From Oscillospiraceae bacterium (GTDB taxonomy: Bacteria; Bacillota; Clostridia; Oscillospirales; Oscillospiraceae), in assembly GCA_017469115.1 (NCBI GenBank), contig JAFUGY010000093.1, positions 24,349 to 88,348 on the forward strand: a DNA stretch of 64,000 bases, in the 5' to 3' direction. The position numbers and the translations under genes are program-made. Under the pieces are notes generated by a model. That model made no database searches and had not been told where the DNA came from. It worked only from the letters and a program-made list of their open reading frames with translations. Numbering within the stretch: the first letter of the stretch is position 1; every line of letters begins with the position of its first letter. Of the stretch, positions 17,884-26,670 are shown piece by piece.

Positions 17884-17926
17884 GGCATGGCTCCTTTCGT
17901 AAGAAAATTGTAAAAATAATGTAGCC

Positions 17927-17955
17927 ATTTTACCACAAATAACCCCGTTATACAA
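17927..17955 (-). promoter_or_regulatory. promoter of the NlpC/P60 gene
   Basis: Minus strand: TTGTAT (17950-17955), 17-base spacer, TAAAAT (17927-17932). Confidence 0.6.
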
Positions 17956-17996
17956 GAGAAAACAGAGAAAAAGTGAACTTTTCAGTTGGATTTTCG

Positions 17997-18025
17997 TTGA
18001 CATAATTCTGCTTCTGTGGTAGGAT
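17997..18025 (+). promoter_or_regulatory. promoter of the lectin-fold/serine-hydrolase genes
   Basis: TTGACA (17997-18002), 17-base spacer, TAGGAT (18020-18025). Confidence 0.65.
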
Positions 18026-18074
18026 ATCATGTATTAAAGTGGGTTTGATCCCATGAATCACGGAGGAACAAGAG

Positions 18075-19196
18075 ATGGCGAAGAACACTCCTGACGCTGA
18101 AGATATCTTTCGGAAGACTGAAGATGAGATGAGTGATATAGAAAAAATGATGGCCGAAATCCTGAACGAGACCGATGAAGCCGGGCGGAGAAAATCTGCA
18201 GTCAACAAGGCTGAAGGAGCTGAGGCAGAGAAAAAAGCAGCATATGCTTCTCCCGCGCCTCCTCCGAGAACCAGAAAGGTCTCTTCCGGCGCATCCTCCG
18301 GCAACCGCGTGGAAAAGGCGGTTCCGGATAATCGGCAGAATGCCGAAGTGTCTGCAAAGCAGAATCGCAGCCGGAAGCTGGAACGGGAGAAAAACATCCG
18401 AGAAGCATCGAAAAAACGTAGTCTGGCGCCCGTTATCGTAGCGCTTGTGCTGATTGCACTTTTCGTGGTAGGAGCGCTGGTTTATACCAAGATGTTTGAG
18501 GATATTCGTCTCCGCAGGGAAGCAACGCAGACAAGCGTTTCCACCGCTGTGGCAGCGGATGAGGAAGATACGGATCCGGAAGCCACTTCGGCACCCGAAG
18601 TTTCCTTCCCTCCTGACATGGTGTTCCCCACGCCGGAATCCCAGGCGGATATCGAGGCAGGGAATGTGCATGTTGTGCCACCCTCCGAGCCACTGGTGAT
18701 TTTGTCCGACACCCGTACACCGGAACCCGCTCCGGAAGGGGAGGAAGCCTCCATTTCTACGGAAGCACAGCCGGTTTCTTCCGATGCAGAGACGCAGCGG
18801 GAGCATACCTATCAGTTCTTTAAAGAAGACAGGAGCTGGACGGATGCCCAGCAGGCCTGCAAAGATCTCGGCGGATATCTTGCCGTTGTCAGAAATGAAG
18901 AAGAACTTCAGAAAGTGATCGCCCTTGCTCAGCAGAACGGCATTGAAAAGGTCTGGCTGGGATGCCACCGCGAAAACGGGGAGCTTATCTGGGAAAACGG
19001 CGAAACCGTTAACTTTTATGTGTGGGGCGCCAATGAGCCCTCCCTTTACGACAACGGGGACAAGGTTGCCGAAGATTATCTGCTGCTCTGGCATTTCAAC
19101 GGTGCCTGGGTGTATAACGACAGCCGAAACGACCCCGTGAGCGATTATCCCGGCATGTATAGAGGGCAGATCGGTTACGTCTGTGAGTTTGAATAA
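18075..19196 (+). CDS. membrane-anchored protein with C-terminal C-type-lectin-like domain
   Basis: 373 residues with type II topology: a charged cytoplasmic N-terminus (1-115, rich in Lys/Arg/Ala), one membrane helix (about 117-137), an acidic Thr/Pro-rich stalk (about 150-240) and a C-type-lectin fold (243-373). Fold marks are SWTDAQQACKDLGGYLA, KVWLGCHRENGELIWENG, GANEPS at the usual EPN position, YNDSRND before the last strand and a final GYVCEF; Cys262 and Cys370 would form the conserved disulfide. The ligand is unknown. AGGAAC sits before the ATG, and the serine hydrolase follows after 45 bases, probably in one transcript. Confidence 0.82.
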   Translation: MAKNTPDAEDIFRKTEDEMSDIEKMMAEILNETDEAGRRKSAVNKAEGAEAEKKAAYASPAPPPRTRKVSSGASSGNRVEKAVPDNRQNAEVSAKQNRSRKLEREKNIREASKKRSLAPVIVALVLIALFVVGALVYTKMFEDIRLRREATQTSVSTAVAADEEDTDPEATSAPEVSFPPDMVFPTPESQADIEAGNVHVVPPSEPLVILSDTRTPEPAPEGEEASISTEAQPVSSDAETQREHTYQFFKEDRSWTDAQQACKDLGGYLAVVRNEEELQKVIALAQQNGIEKVWLGCHRENGELIWENGETVNFYVWGANEPSLYDNGDKVAEDYLLLWHFNGAWVYNDSRNDPVSDYPGMYRGQIGYVCEFE

Positions 19197-19241
19197 CCGA
19201 TCGGACGGGTAAACCTATTTCTCAGAAAAGAGGAGTAACAG

Positions 19242-20981
19242 ATGAAGAGAACAATCAGAATCATATCGTGGGCTGTGGCAGTTGTGCTATTATGCTCCCT
19301 TGGGGCGCAGGCTTTCGCTGCCGAGGCCACCTCTCCTGCAGCGGCGGAGGTTTCCTCCGCGGGTATCATTGATGCTTCCGAGCTGCAGAAGATGATGGAT
19401 GATTTCGTTGAGGAATATGGTCTCAACACACGAAACAGAAGCATCAGCATTGGCTTCTGCTATCTGAAAACCGGCGATACGTGGTATTATAACGTGGATA
19501 AATGGTATTACAGCGCCAGCCTTTACAAGGTGCCGGTTGCCATGCTTCTTGCCGAACGGGAAGTTGCCGGCGAGATTGCGGCTGACACTTATTATGAAAA
19601 TCAGTATTCCTCCGGCGACCTGGAAACTCTTGAGCGCCGTTCGCTGGTTGATTCCAACAACAACACCGGCCATGCCATGGTGGAGTGGATGGGTGGCAGT
19701 TATGCAGGCAAATGCGCCGACCAGATCATCAAGTTCACCAACCTGCCCACCAGCTATTTCAATCAGGATTTCTATGATGTCAGCTACTATAATGTGGAAT
19801 TCTACACCCAGGTGCTGCAGACGCTTTACAACAATCCGGACAGCTATCCCCGTGTTCTGGACTATATGAAGCAGGCTCAGCCCGGTGCCTATCTCCGCAC
19901 CAATCTGGAAGGAACCTATGAGATTGCCCAGAAATACGGCGCCTTCGAAGAAGTCAAATCCAACCCGACGAAAAACAATAATCATGTGGGTGGTATCATC
20001 TATACTCCCAACCCGATTATTGTCACCATTATGTCGGTAAATATGGAAAACTTCAACAAGCGCATCGGCGATCTCGGCAAGATGTTTGCCGACTATGCAC
20101 TTCAGCTCGACTCGAGGCTGGCTTCCTATGAAGCCGAGCAGGCGAGAGCACAGCAGGAAGAGGCCGACAGGCTTGCCAGAGAAGAGCAGGAGAGGCTCCG
20201 GCAGGAAGAGGAGCAGCGCAAAGCCGCCGAAGCGGCAATCGTCTCCACTCCGGTTCCCACGGAAGCTCCCGTGGTTGTTCCCACGGAAGCACCCTCTGCT
20301 GTGATTGCATCCCCAGGTAATCCCATTGCCAATCTGAATGCCGGGATCGGTGCAACCCAGAGAATTATTCTCATAGCTGGCCTCGCGGTGTTTATCGTTG
20401 GCCTTGCTCTTTTGCTGGTGGTTCTCAACAGCAAACGCCGCCGCAAAGCCCCGAAAACCACACGCACGTCCCCCGCGGATGATTATTACGACGATGATGA
20501 CGAATATCTCGAACCGCCCGAGGTGAAGCGGAGTCCGCGCCGTACTTTCTCTGCTCGTGACCAAAGCGCAGCCAGCAGCAGGCTCGCTGCAGTTCCCACG
20601 GATGACGATTACGGTGACGAATCGGAAGAGGAAGAGCTTGGAGAAGACGCTTATGATGACCGGATATATGCCGATGACGGATATGCAGACGACGGATATG
20701 CCGATGATGGATATGTCGATGAACAGGAAGGCGAGGCTTATTCCGATACTCCCGTAACCGGAGCTGCATTTTCGGCAGAGGAGCCGGAAGAAGAGTATCT
20801 CACCGATGGGGATTATCTCGAAAACGATACCTTCCTCGACCAGAGTGATTATCAGGATTTTCAGACGGATTATGGATATAGCGAATACAGCGCATACGAG
20901 ACAGAAGTGTATGATAACAAGCCTCAGGAAAAAACCAACAGATTCACCGGCACCGGAAACCATTATAAACCGAAACACTGA
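19242..20981 (+). CDS. SxxK serine hydrolase (class A beta-lactamase-like), transmembrane, acidic tail
   Basis: 579 residues. A signal peptide (to about 27) precedes an extracytoplasmic class A beta-lactamase-like domain with SLYK (93-96) as SxxK, SNNN as the SDN equivalent and QKYG where KTG is expected; HVGGIIYTPNPIIVTI is the final strand. An Ala/Glu/Arg-rich coiled coil and Thr/Pro linker lead to a membrane helix (RIILIAGLAVFIVGLALLLV). The remaining 180 residues are very acidic and Tyr-rich and would be cytoplasmic. The enzyme may be a peptidoglycan carboxypeptidase or esterase rather than an antibiotic-hydrolysing lactamase; Tyr in the third motif makes activity uncertain. Confidence 0.8.
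   Translation: MKRTIRIISWAVAVVLLCSLGAQAFAAEATSPAAAEVSSAGIIDASELQKMMDDFVEEYGLNTRNRSISIGFCYLKTGDTWYYNVDKWYYSASLYKVPVAMLLAEREVAGEIAADTYYENQYSSGDLETLERRSLVDSNNNTGHAMVEWMGGSYAGKCADQIIKFTNLPTSYFNQDFYDVSYYNVEFYTQVLQTLYNNPDSYPRVLDYMKQAQPGAYLRTNLEGTYEIAQKYGAFEEVKSNPTKNNNHVGGIIYTPNPIIVTIMSVNMENFNKRIGDLGKMFADYALQLDSRLASYEAEQARAQQEEADRLAREEQERLRQEEEQRKAAEAAIVSTPVPTEAPVVVPTEAPSAVIASPGNPIANLNAGIGATQRIILIAGLAVFIVGLALLLVVLNSKRRRKAPKTTRTSPADDYYDDDDEYLEPPEVKRSPRRTFSARDQSAASSRLAAVPTDDDYGDESEEEELGEDAYDDRIYADDGYADDGYADDGYVDEQEGEAYSDTPVTGAAFSAEEPEEEYLTDGDYLENDTFLDQSDYQDFQTDYGYSEYSAYETEVYDNKPQEKTNRFTGTGNHYKPKH
20670..20714 (+). repeat. three 15-base tandem repeats encoding ADDGY
   Basis: Three copies of GCNGAYGAYGGATAT at 20670, 20685 and 20700, differing only at synonymous positions, inside the acidic tail of the serine hydrolase. 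The synonymous drift suggests the protein repeat is maintained by selection. Confidence 0.8.
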
Positions 20982-20985
20982 TTGT

Positions 20986-21795
20986 TTGCGAAATCCCGGT
21001 TTGAAGCGTTGGCTCTGCTTGTTGCTGGTGCTTTGTCTGAGCCTGCCTCTGTTCGGCTGCGGCGGAGGAACTTCCTATGGGGTCAAAGCCGTGCAGACGT
21101 TGGTAGAGCAGCAGTATTCACTGGCTTTCCGGAATAATGACCCTACCATCTATTATGTGGTAGCCGCCATCAAAGTGCTTGCCGCTCAGGGAAAGGTTGA
21201 TGAACTGGCTACAAAATGGCTGGGCGGAAAGTTGATCAATTTTGAAAAGGATGCTGCCGCGTTGGATGATCTTCTGGTTCCGAAGGATAAAACTTTTATC
21301 ATCGGGGTAGATGTGAATTCCTTCCCCTTCGTCTACAGTTCCAACGGAACCCTATGGGGATTTGATATCGAGCTTGCCATCGCCGTAACGGATCTCCTCG
21401 GGTGGACGCTTAAAGAGCAGGTTATTGAGAAGGAAAAGGTCTACGATGAGCTCGCTTCTGGAAATATTGATTGTGCCTGGGGCGGGATTGCGCTTGACGA
21501 GAAGGAGGTCGCTTCCGGAATTTATGCCCGTTACGGCCCATATATCAGCAACCAGATTGTCATTGCCACGAGAGACAGCTCCATCGGCAGCAACATGAAA
21601 GGCAAGACGCTGGCCATGCCTTCCACCATAGAGGCGATGAATGCGCTCAATTCCGACAGCCGGCTCGCTTCCCGCCTGGGCAACGTGATTCGGCTTGTCG
21701 GCGGCACTATGGAGTGTTTTAACTATCTCTATTCCGGAAAGTGCGATGCCATTCTCACCGACAGCACGGCAATTTTGTATTATAATTGCCACTGA
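20986..21795 (+). CDS. lipoprotein with circularly permuted family-3 solute-binding domain
   Basis: About 269 residues from a TTG at 20986, four bases after the hydrolase stop (a TTG at 21001 is an alternative; neither has a good ribosome site). The signal peptide ends LPLFGC, a lipobox. The order of parts is unusual: residues 36-80 (EQQYSLAFRNNDP...KVDELATKWLG) look like the final segment of an amino-acid-type binding protein, whereas 102-269 begin with the normal first strand (FIIGVDVNSFPF, WGFDIELAIAVTDLLGW) and stop at CDAILTDSTAILYY, just where that final segment would normally follow. No permease or ATPase gene is adjacent, so a sensing role is as likely as transport. Confidence 0.72.
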   Translation: MRNPGLKRWLCLLLVLCLSLPLFGCGGGTSYGVKAVQTLVEQQYSLAFRNNDPTIYYVVAAIKVLAAQGKVDELATKWLGGKLINFEKDAAALDDLLVPKDKTFIIGVDVNSFPFVYSSNGTLWGFDIELAIAVTDLLGWTLKEQVIEKEKVYDELASGNIDCAWGGIALDEKEVASGIYARYGPYISNQIVIATRDSSIGSNMKGKTLAMPSTIEAMNALNSDSRLASRLGNVIRLVGGTMECFNYLYSGKCDAILTDSTAILYYNCH

Positions 21796-21840
21796 AAACG
21801 GATAATTCCTGTTTTTTCGCAGAATTTTGCAAAAAAAGTC

Positions 21841-21869
21841 TTGCAAAGCACAGAATATAGTGCTATATT
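21841..21869 (+). promoter_or_regulatory. promoter of the rimP-nusA-infB operon
   Basis: TTGCAA (21841-21846), 17-base spacer, TATATT (21864-21869). It lies upstream of the hairpin at 21895, so that hairpin is transcribed as leader. Confidence 0.7.
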
Positions 21870-21894
21870 AACCAAGGTAGTAATAAGCTTGTAT

Positions 21895-21920
21895 GAGAGG
21901 GTCGCGGCCCTCTCTTTTTT
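21895..21920 (+). terminator. leader terminator/attenuator of the nusA operon
   Basis: Seven-pair stem GAGAGGG / CCCTCTC with loop TCGCGG and six T. It lies between the promoter and rimP. Autoregulation of nusA operons through a leader terminator is known in bacteria; that it happens here is inference. Confidence 0.6.
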
Positions 21921-21955
21921 AGAGTTTTCAGGCATCTGAGAAAGTGAGAGGTTTC

Positions 21956-22411
21956 ATGAGTAAAATTACCGACGCTGTAATCGCTTTGGCGCAGCCGGTG
22001 GTGGAGGAGGAAGGTTGCTCCCTGTGGGATGTGGAGTATGTGAAAGAAGCCGGCTCCTACTATCTGCGGGTGTATATTGATAAGCCGGGCGGCGTTTCCA
22101 TCAATGACTGTGAGGCAATTTCCCGCAGGTTGGACAAGCTTCTGGATGAGGCAGATCCGATTCCCGACAGTTATATTTTTGAAGTCGGCTCAGCGGGTGC
22201 CGAGCGGGAACTGAAGCGTCCCTCCGATTTCGAGGCCTTTCTGGGGAGTGAGATTGAAGTGCGTACGTATCGTCCGGTCAACGGGCAGAAGGCTTTTGTC
22301 GGTACTCTTGAAAAATATGAAGACGGATCGGTCACTCTTTCCAGCGGAAAGAAGGAAATCCGCCTTGAAAAACAGGATATAGCTCTTGTAAAGCTGCATG
22401 TTTCGTTTTAA
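21956..22411 (+). CDS. rimP: ribosome maturation factor RimP
   Basis: 151 residues, the usual size. Features: EEEGCSLWDVEYVKEAGSYYLRVYID, ISRRLDKLLDEADPI, YIFEVGSAGAERELKRPSDF. RimP assists late assembly of the 30S subunit. ATG at 21956 has GAGAGG upstream; a GTG at 21944 in the same frame is a weaker choice. First gene of the operon that continues to ribF, as is typical of Firmicutes. Confidence 0.95.
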   Translation: MSKITDAVIALAQPVVEEEGCSLWDVEYVKEAGSYYLRVYIDKPGGVSINDCEAISRRLDKLLDEADPIPDSYIFEVGSAGAERELKRPSDFEAFLGSEIEVRTYRPVNGQKAFVGTLEKYEDGSVTLSSGKKEIRLEKQDIALVKLHVSF

Positions 22412-22434
22412 TCAGAATGGGAGATGGATCACAA

Positions 22435-23490
22435 ATGAACGCAGAATTTTTTGAAGCGATTGAAGACATCGAAAAAGAAAAAGGTATTCCCAGAGAATAC
22501 ATGTATGACAAAATCAAGCAGGCTATGCTTGCCGCTTTCCGCCGTGACAACCCGGAATGCGAAGATAATGTAGAAATTGTTCTCGATGAGGATAAAAAGC
22601 AGATCGAGATGCATATCAATAAGCTTGTCGTGGAAGAGGTTACCGACCCCTCCCATGAAATCCAGATCGAAGCAGCCAAAAAGCTTTCCAAACGTGCCAA
22701 AGAGGGTGATATGGTTCACGTCCCCGTAGAGACGAAGAAGTTCGGCCGTATTGCCGCACAGGCGGCCAAGCAGGTCATCATTCAGGGAATTCGTGAAGCC
22801 GAGCGTGGCCTGATATATCAGGAGTTCACTTCCAAAGAGCATGAAATCCTCACCGGTGTCGTTTCTCACATCGACCCGAGATCCGGCAGCATCGGCATTC
22901 GGATCTCTTCCAACAGCGAATATACCGAAGCGGTTCTTGCTGCCAATGAGAGAATCAAAACAGAAGCCCTCAAGGAAGGGGACCGTATCAAGGTCTACGT
23001 CGTTGAGGTGCGCAATTCTACCCGCGGTCCGCAGGTGCTCATCAGCAGAACCCATCCCGGCCTTGTAAAGCGCCTTTTTGAGCTGGAAGTACCTGAAATA
23101 TCCGACGGAACCGTTGAGATTATGTCCATTGCCCGTGAAGCCGGCAGTAGAACGAAGATGTCTGTCCGTTCGGAAGATCCGGATGTCGACCCGATCGGTT
23201 CCTGTGTTGGGCCCAAGGGTGGTCGCGTTGCCAATATTGTGACGGAACTTGGCGGCGAAAAGATTGATATTATCAAATACAGCGAAGTTCCGGAAGATTA
23301 TATCTCTGCCGCCCTTTCTCCTTCTGAAGTGGTCAGCGTTACCATGTCGGAAGACGGTAAGAGCTGCCGGGTGATTGTGCCGGATGATCAGCTCTCTCTT
23401 GCCATTGGCAAAGAAGGGCAGAATGCCCGCCTGGCTGCCAAACTCACCGGATATAAGATTGACATCAAGCCTGTGAGCGAAACCAAATAA
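22435..23490 (+). CDS. nusA: transcription termination/antitermination factor NusA
   Basis: 351 residues, the short Gram-positive form without C-terminal acidic repeats. Order: N-terminal RNA-polymerase-binding domain (MNAEFFEAIEDIEKEKGIP), S1 domain (about 135-200), then KH1 and KH2 (DPIGSCVGPKGGRVANIV and LAIGKEGQNARLAAKLTGY). It modulates pausing, hairpin-dependent termination and antitermination. An upstream in-frame ATG at 22417 adds six residues; 22435 fits family starts better. Confidence 0.95.
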   Translation: MNAEFFEAIEDIEKEKGIPREYMYDKIKQAMLAAFRRDNPECEDNVEIVLDEDKKQIEMHINKLVVEEVTDPSHEIQIEAAKKLSKRAKEGDMVHVPVETKKFGRIAAQAAKQVIIQGIREAERGLIYQEFTSKEHEILTGVVSHIDPRSGSIGIRISSNSEYTEAVLAANERIKTEALKEGDRIKVYVVEVRNSTRGPQVLISRTHPGLVKRLFELEVPEISDGTVEIMSIAREAGSRTKMSVRSEDPDVDPIGSCVGPKGGRVANIVTELGGEKIDIIKYSEVPEDYISAALSPSEVVSVTMSEDGKSCRVIVPDDQLSLAIGKEGQNARLAAKLTGYKIDIKPVSETK

Positions 23491-23529
23491 CAATCAACAA
23501 AAGCAGAGAAGCGGAAGGAGGCGGAATCC

Positions 23530-23802
23530 ATGGCAACGGAAAGAAAAATCCCGATGAGGCAATGCCTCGGGTGCCGGGAGATGAAGCCCAAGAAGGATCT
23601 TTTGCGTGTTGTGAGATCTCCGGAGGGAACCGTCACCATTGACGGAAGAGGAAAAGCCTCGGGGCGCGGTGCTTACGTCTGCCCGGATCCTGCCTGCCTG
23701 AACAAGGCAATCCGGTCGAAGGCGCTGGAGCGTTCTCTCGGAGTCCCGGTACCGCAGGAACTTCTGCAGGAACTGCTTTCGGAAGGAGAGAAATTGCCTT
23801 GA
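23530..23802 (+). CDS. rnpM: RNase P modulator RnpM (YlxR, DUF448)
   Basis: 90 residues with the YlxR signature: MRQCLGCREMKPKKDLLRVV, DGRGKASGRGAYVC and CLNKAIRSKALERSLG. The family binds RNA and, in Bacillus subtilis, was shown to bind and modulate RNase P RNA. AAGGAGG lies before the ATG. It overlaps ylxQ by four bases. Confidence 0.92.
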   Translation: MATERKIPMRQCLGCREMKPKKDLLRVVRSPEGTVTIDGRGKASGRGAYVCPDPACLNKAIRSKALERSLGVPVPQELLQELLSEGEKLP

Positions 23803-24224
23803 GAGAAGATATTCTCGCGTTTCTTGGCCTGATGCGAAAGGCATCGGCGCTGGCCGTGGGGGAGGAAAACACTTCTGACGCGGTCGGAAAAGGAAAGGCC
23901 AGGCTTCTGCTTCTTCCGTGTGACGGAAGAGAAAAATCCGCTGTCCACGCCGGGCATTTGCTGGAAGGGCATCGTGCTCTCCTGGTTACTATGCCCTTTC
24001 CGGAAGAAGAACTGGCAAAAGCAGCAGGAGTCGGGAGATGCACGATGGCAGCCGTCACGGATCTCGGTTTTGCCAAAGCATTGCTGAAGAAGCTTGTTGC
24101 GGAGTTTCCAGGGCAATATGAAGAAAGCCTGAAAGCCGTTACGTTCCGTTATGAAAAGGCTCAGCGCAGAAAGAAAGAGAAACCCGGAGTCAGGACAAAG
24201 AAGAACTCAGCAGGGGAGGATTAA
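23799..24224 (+). CDS. ylxQ: L7Ae-family RNA-binding protein YlxQ
   Basis: 141 residues, starting at a TTG that overlaps the rnpM stop. It shows L7Ae-like features (FLGLMRKASALAVGEENTSDAVGKGKARLLLL, VTDLGFAKALLKKL). Family members bind kink-turn RNA. The C-terminal 30 residues are a Lys/Arg-rich extension beyond the core fold. Position between rnpM and infB is the standard one. Confidence 0.88.
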   Translation: MREDILAFLGLMRKASALAVGEENTSDAVGKGKARLLLLPCDGREKSAVHAGHLLEGHRALLVTMPFPEEELAKAAGVGRCTMAAVTDLGFAKALLKKLVAEFPGQYEESLKAVTFRYEKAQRRKKEKPGVRTKKNSAGED

Positions 24225-24227
24225 ACT

Positions 24228-26660
24228 ATGGCATTGGTAATGAAATACAGATTGGGAGAAGTTGCGAAGGATTTCGGTGTACCCAATAAAGAAATCGCTG
24301 CGATTATGGCAGAATATTTCGCACCCTCCAAGAATCATATGCAGGTTCTGGCGAATGAAGAGCTGGATGTGATTTTTGAATATATGACGCAGCACAACCA
24401 GGTAGAAAGCCTGGAGGAGATTTTTGTCGTCACGCCTCCGGCACAGCCGGCGGCACCTGCTGCAGAAGCTGCATCGGAAAAGCAGGCGAAATCGGAAGCC
24501 AAACCTGCACAGGACAAGCAGGGAAAGCCTGCCCAGGGCAAGGCGGAACCCAAAGTGCACGCAGATGTTAAAACCGGCACACCGGATGCCAAACAGCCTG
24601 CACAGCCGGCAGCAGCACAGGGTCCGGTCAAGCAGCAGAAACAGAACAAACCCTTTACACCGCGCCAGGTCGCGGAAAAACGTGTTGTCGACACACGAGG
24701 CGGCTCTGCGGTCAATATTGATAAATACAACGAGAAGTATGAGGATCTCGGCAGCAATAAGACCAACAATTCCAATCTGCGCCGGGGCAACAAAGAGAAG
24801 ATTCAGAGTAAATCCAAACAACGTTCCAATCCGCAGGCGGCTTCTGCAAAGCGCCGCCAGGAAGAGCGCGATAAAATGGCACGTCTGCAGCTTGAGATTG
24901 CCAGAAAACAGCAGCTCAAGGTTCAGATTCCGGATGAGATCGCCGTCGGCGAGCTTGCTACCCGGATGAAGAAGACAGCCTCCGAAGTTATCAAAACTCT
25001 TATGAAGATGGGCACGTTTGCTTCCATCTCCGACGTGATCGATTACGATACTGCTGCGCTTGTCGCAATGGAACTTGGCTGCAAGGTCGAGAAAGAAGTA
25101 ATCGTCACCGTGGAAGAGCGGCTGATTGATGACAGTGAAGATAAGCCGGAAGATCTCGTCACAAGAGCTCCGGTTGTGGTAGTGATGGGCCATGTAGACC
25201 ATGGCAAGACCTCTTTGCTGGACTATGTTCGTAATGCCAATGTCGCCTCCGGCGAAGCAGGCGGTATTACGCAGGCCATCGGTGCCTATACCGTCGAGAT
25301 AGACGGCAAGCCGATTACCTTCCTGGATACGCCGGGCCACGAAGCCTTTACATCCATGCGTGCCAGGGGCGCCATGGTAACGGATATTGCTATCCTTGTT
25401 GTTGCTGCAGATGACGGTATTATGCCGCAGACGGTTGAGAGCATCAACCATGCCAAAGCGGCCAATATTCCGATTGTAGTAGCTATCAATAAGATGGATG
25501 TTACGGGAGCCAATCCCGAACGCATCAAGCAGCAGCTTACCGAATATGATCTCGTTGCTGAGGAATGGGGCGGAGATACCATTGTCTGCCCGATTTCTGC
25601 GAAGACGGGTATGGGTATTGATAACCTTCTGGAAAACCTCACCGTTTTGGCGGAGGTCCAGGAGCTGAAAGCCAATCCAAACCGCGCTGCAAAGGGCGCT
25701 GTGATTGAAGCCCGGCTGGATAAGGGCCGCGGCCCGATTATGACGGTTCTCGTTCAGAACGGCACTCTTCATATGGGCGATATTCTGATTGCCGGCACCG
25801 CAGTCGGCCGTGTGCGTACCATGGTAGATGATAAGGGCAGACGGATCACGGAAGCCGGCCCCTCTACACCGGTTGAAATCTCCGGCCTTTCCGAGGTCCC
25901 AAGCGCCGGTGATGTGTTTAACGCTGTTTCCGATGAGCGTATGGCGAGAGAACTTGCGGAAGAGCGCCGCATTTCCATGGCAAATTCCTCCGGCGGTCTG
26001 GGTCGCAAGGTCAGCCTGGAAGATCTCTTCAGCCAGATTCAGGCTGGTGAGATGAAGACGCTGAACATCATCGTCAAGGCTGACGTCCAGGGCTCTGCCG
26101 AAGCGGTCAAAGCTTCTCTGGAAAAGATTTCCAATGAAGAGGTTCGCGTCAAGGTGATCCATAGCGCAGTCGGCGCAATCAATGAAAGCGATGTGATGCT
26201 TGCGGCAACGTCCGGAGCAATTATCGTCGGATTCAATGTGCGTCCGGATGCCGCGGCAAGGGATAACGCCACACGCAACGATGTGGATATTCGCCTTTAC
26301 CGTGTCATTTATGACTGCATCAACGAAATCGAAGCAGCTATGAAGGGCATGCTTGCACCGAAATTCAAAGAATCCATCATCGGACATGCCGAAGTGCGTG
26401 AGACGTATAAGGTCTCTAAGGTCGGCACTGTTTGCGGCTGCTACTGCACCGACGGTAAGATTCAACGTGGCTGCCAGGTTCGCGTCCTGCGGGACAATAT
26501 TGTTGTTCACGAGGGTGATCTGGCTTCCCTCCGCCGCTTCAAGGATGATGTCAGGGAAGTTGCTTCCGGATATGAATGCGGTATGCAGGTGGAAAAATTC
26601 AACGATATCAAGGTCGGCGATATTATTGAATGCTTCGTGATGGAGCAGATTGCTCAGTAA
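24228..26660 (+). CDS. infB: translation initiation factor IF-2
   Basis: 810 residues. An N-terminal IF2N-like domain ([17 protein letters not shown]) is followed by an Ala/Lys/Gln-rich linker, a second IF2N segment, then the GTPase with G1 GHVDHGKT near residue 321, [13 protein letters not shown] and SAKTGMG, and domains II-IV to the end. IF-2 places initiator tRNA on the 30S subunit. GGGGAGGA precedes the ATG three bases after ylxQ. A long antisense open frame here is a coding shadow. Confidence 0.97.
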   Translation: MALVMKYRLGEVAKDFGVPNKEIAAIMAEYFAPSKNHMQVLANEELDVIFEYMTQHNQVESLEEIFVVTPPAQPAAPAAEAASEKQAKSEAKPAQDKQGKPAQGKAEPKVHADVKTGTPDAKQPAQPAAAQGPVKQQKQNKPFTPRQVAEKRVVDTRGGSAVNIDKYNEKYEDLGSNKTNNSNLRRGNKEKIQSKSKQRSNPQAASAKRRQEERDKMARLQLEIARKQQLKVQIPDEIAVGELATRMKKTASEVIKTLMKMGTFASISDVIDYDTAALVAMELGCKVEKEVIVTVEERLIDDSEDKPEDLVTRAPVVVVMGHVDHGKTSLLDYVRNANVASGEAGGITQAIGAYTVEIDGKPITFLDTPGHEAFTSMRARGAMVTDIAILVVAADDGIMPQTVESINHAKAANIPIVVAINKMDVTGANPERIKQQLTEYDLVAEEWGGDTIVCPISAKTGMGIDNLLENLTVLAEVQELKANPNRAAKGAVIEARLDKGRGPIMTVLVQNGTLHMGDILIAGTAVGRVRTMVDDKGRRITEAGPSTPVEISGLSEVPSAGDVFNAVSDERMARELAEERRISMANSSGGLGRKVSLEDLFSQIQAGEMKTLNIIVKADVQGSAEAVKASLEKISNEEVRVKVIHSAVGAINESDVMLAATSGAIIVGFNVRPDAAARDNATRNDVDIRLYRVIYDCINEIEAAMKGMLAPKFKESIIGHAEVRETYKVSKVGTVCGCYCTDGKIQRGCQVRVLRDNIVVHEGDLASLRRFKDDVREVASGYECGMQVEKFNDIKVGDIIECFVMEQIAQ

Positions 26661-26670
26661 AGGAGACGTT

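Noticed and set aside
20670-20714. Short tandem repeats as a CRISPR-like array
   Set aside because: The units are 15 bases, contiguous, without spacers and in frame inside a coding region.
19290-20978. 562-codon antisense frame over the serine hydrolase
   Set aside because: Its sequence mirrors the acidic repeats of the sense gene and has no ribosome site or recognisable domain.
21750-21800. Frameshift truncating the binding lipoprotein
   Set aside because: No continuation is found in other frames after 21795, and the missing final segment is present at the N-terminus, so permutation explains it better.
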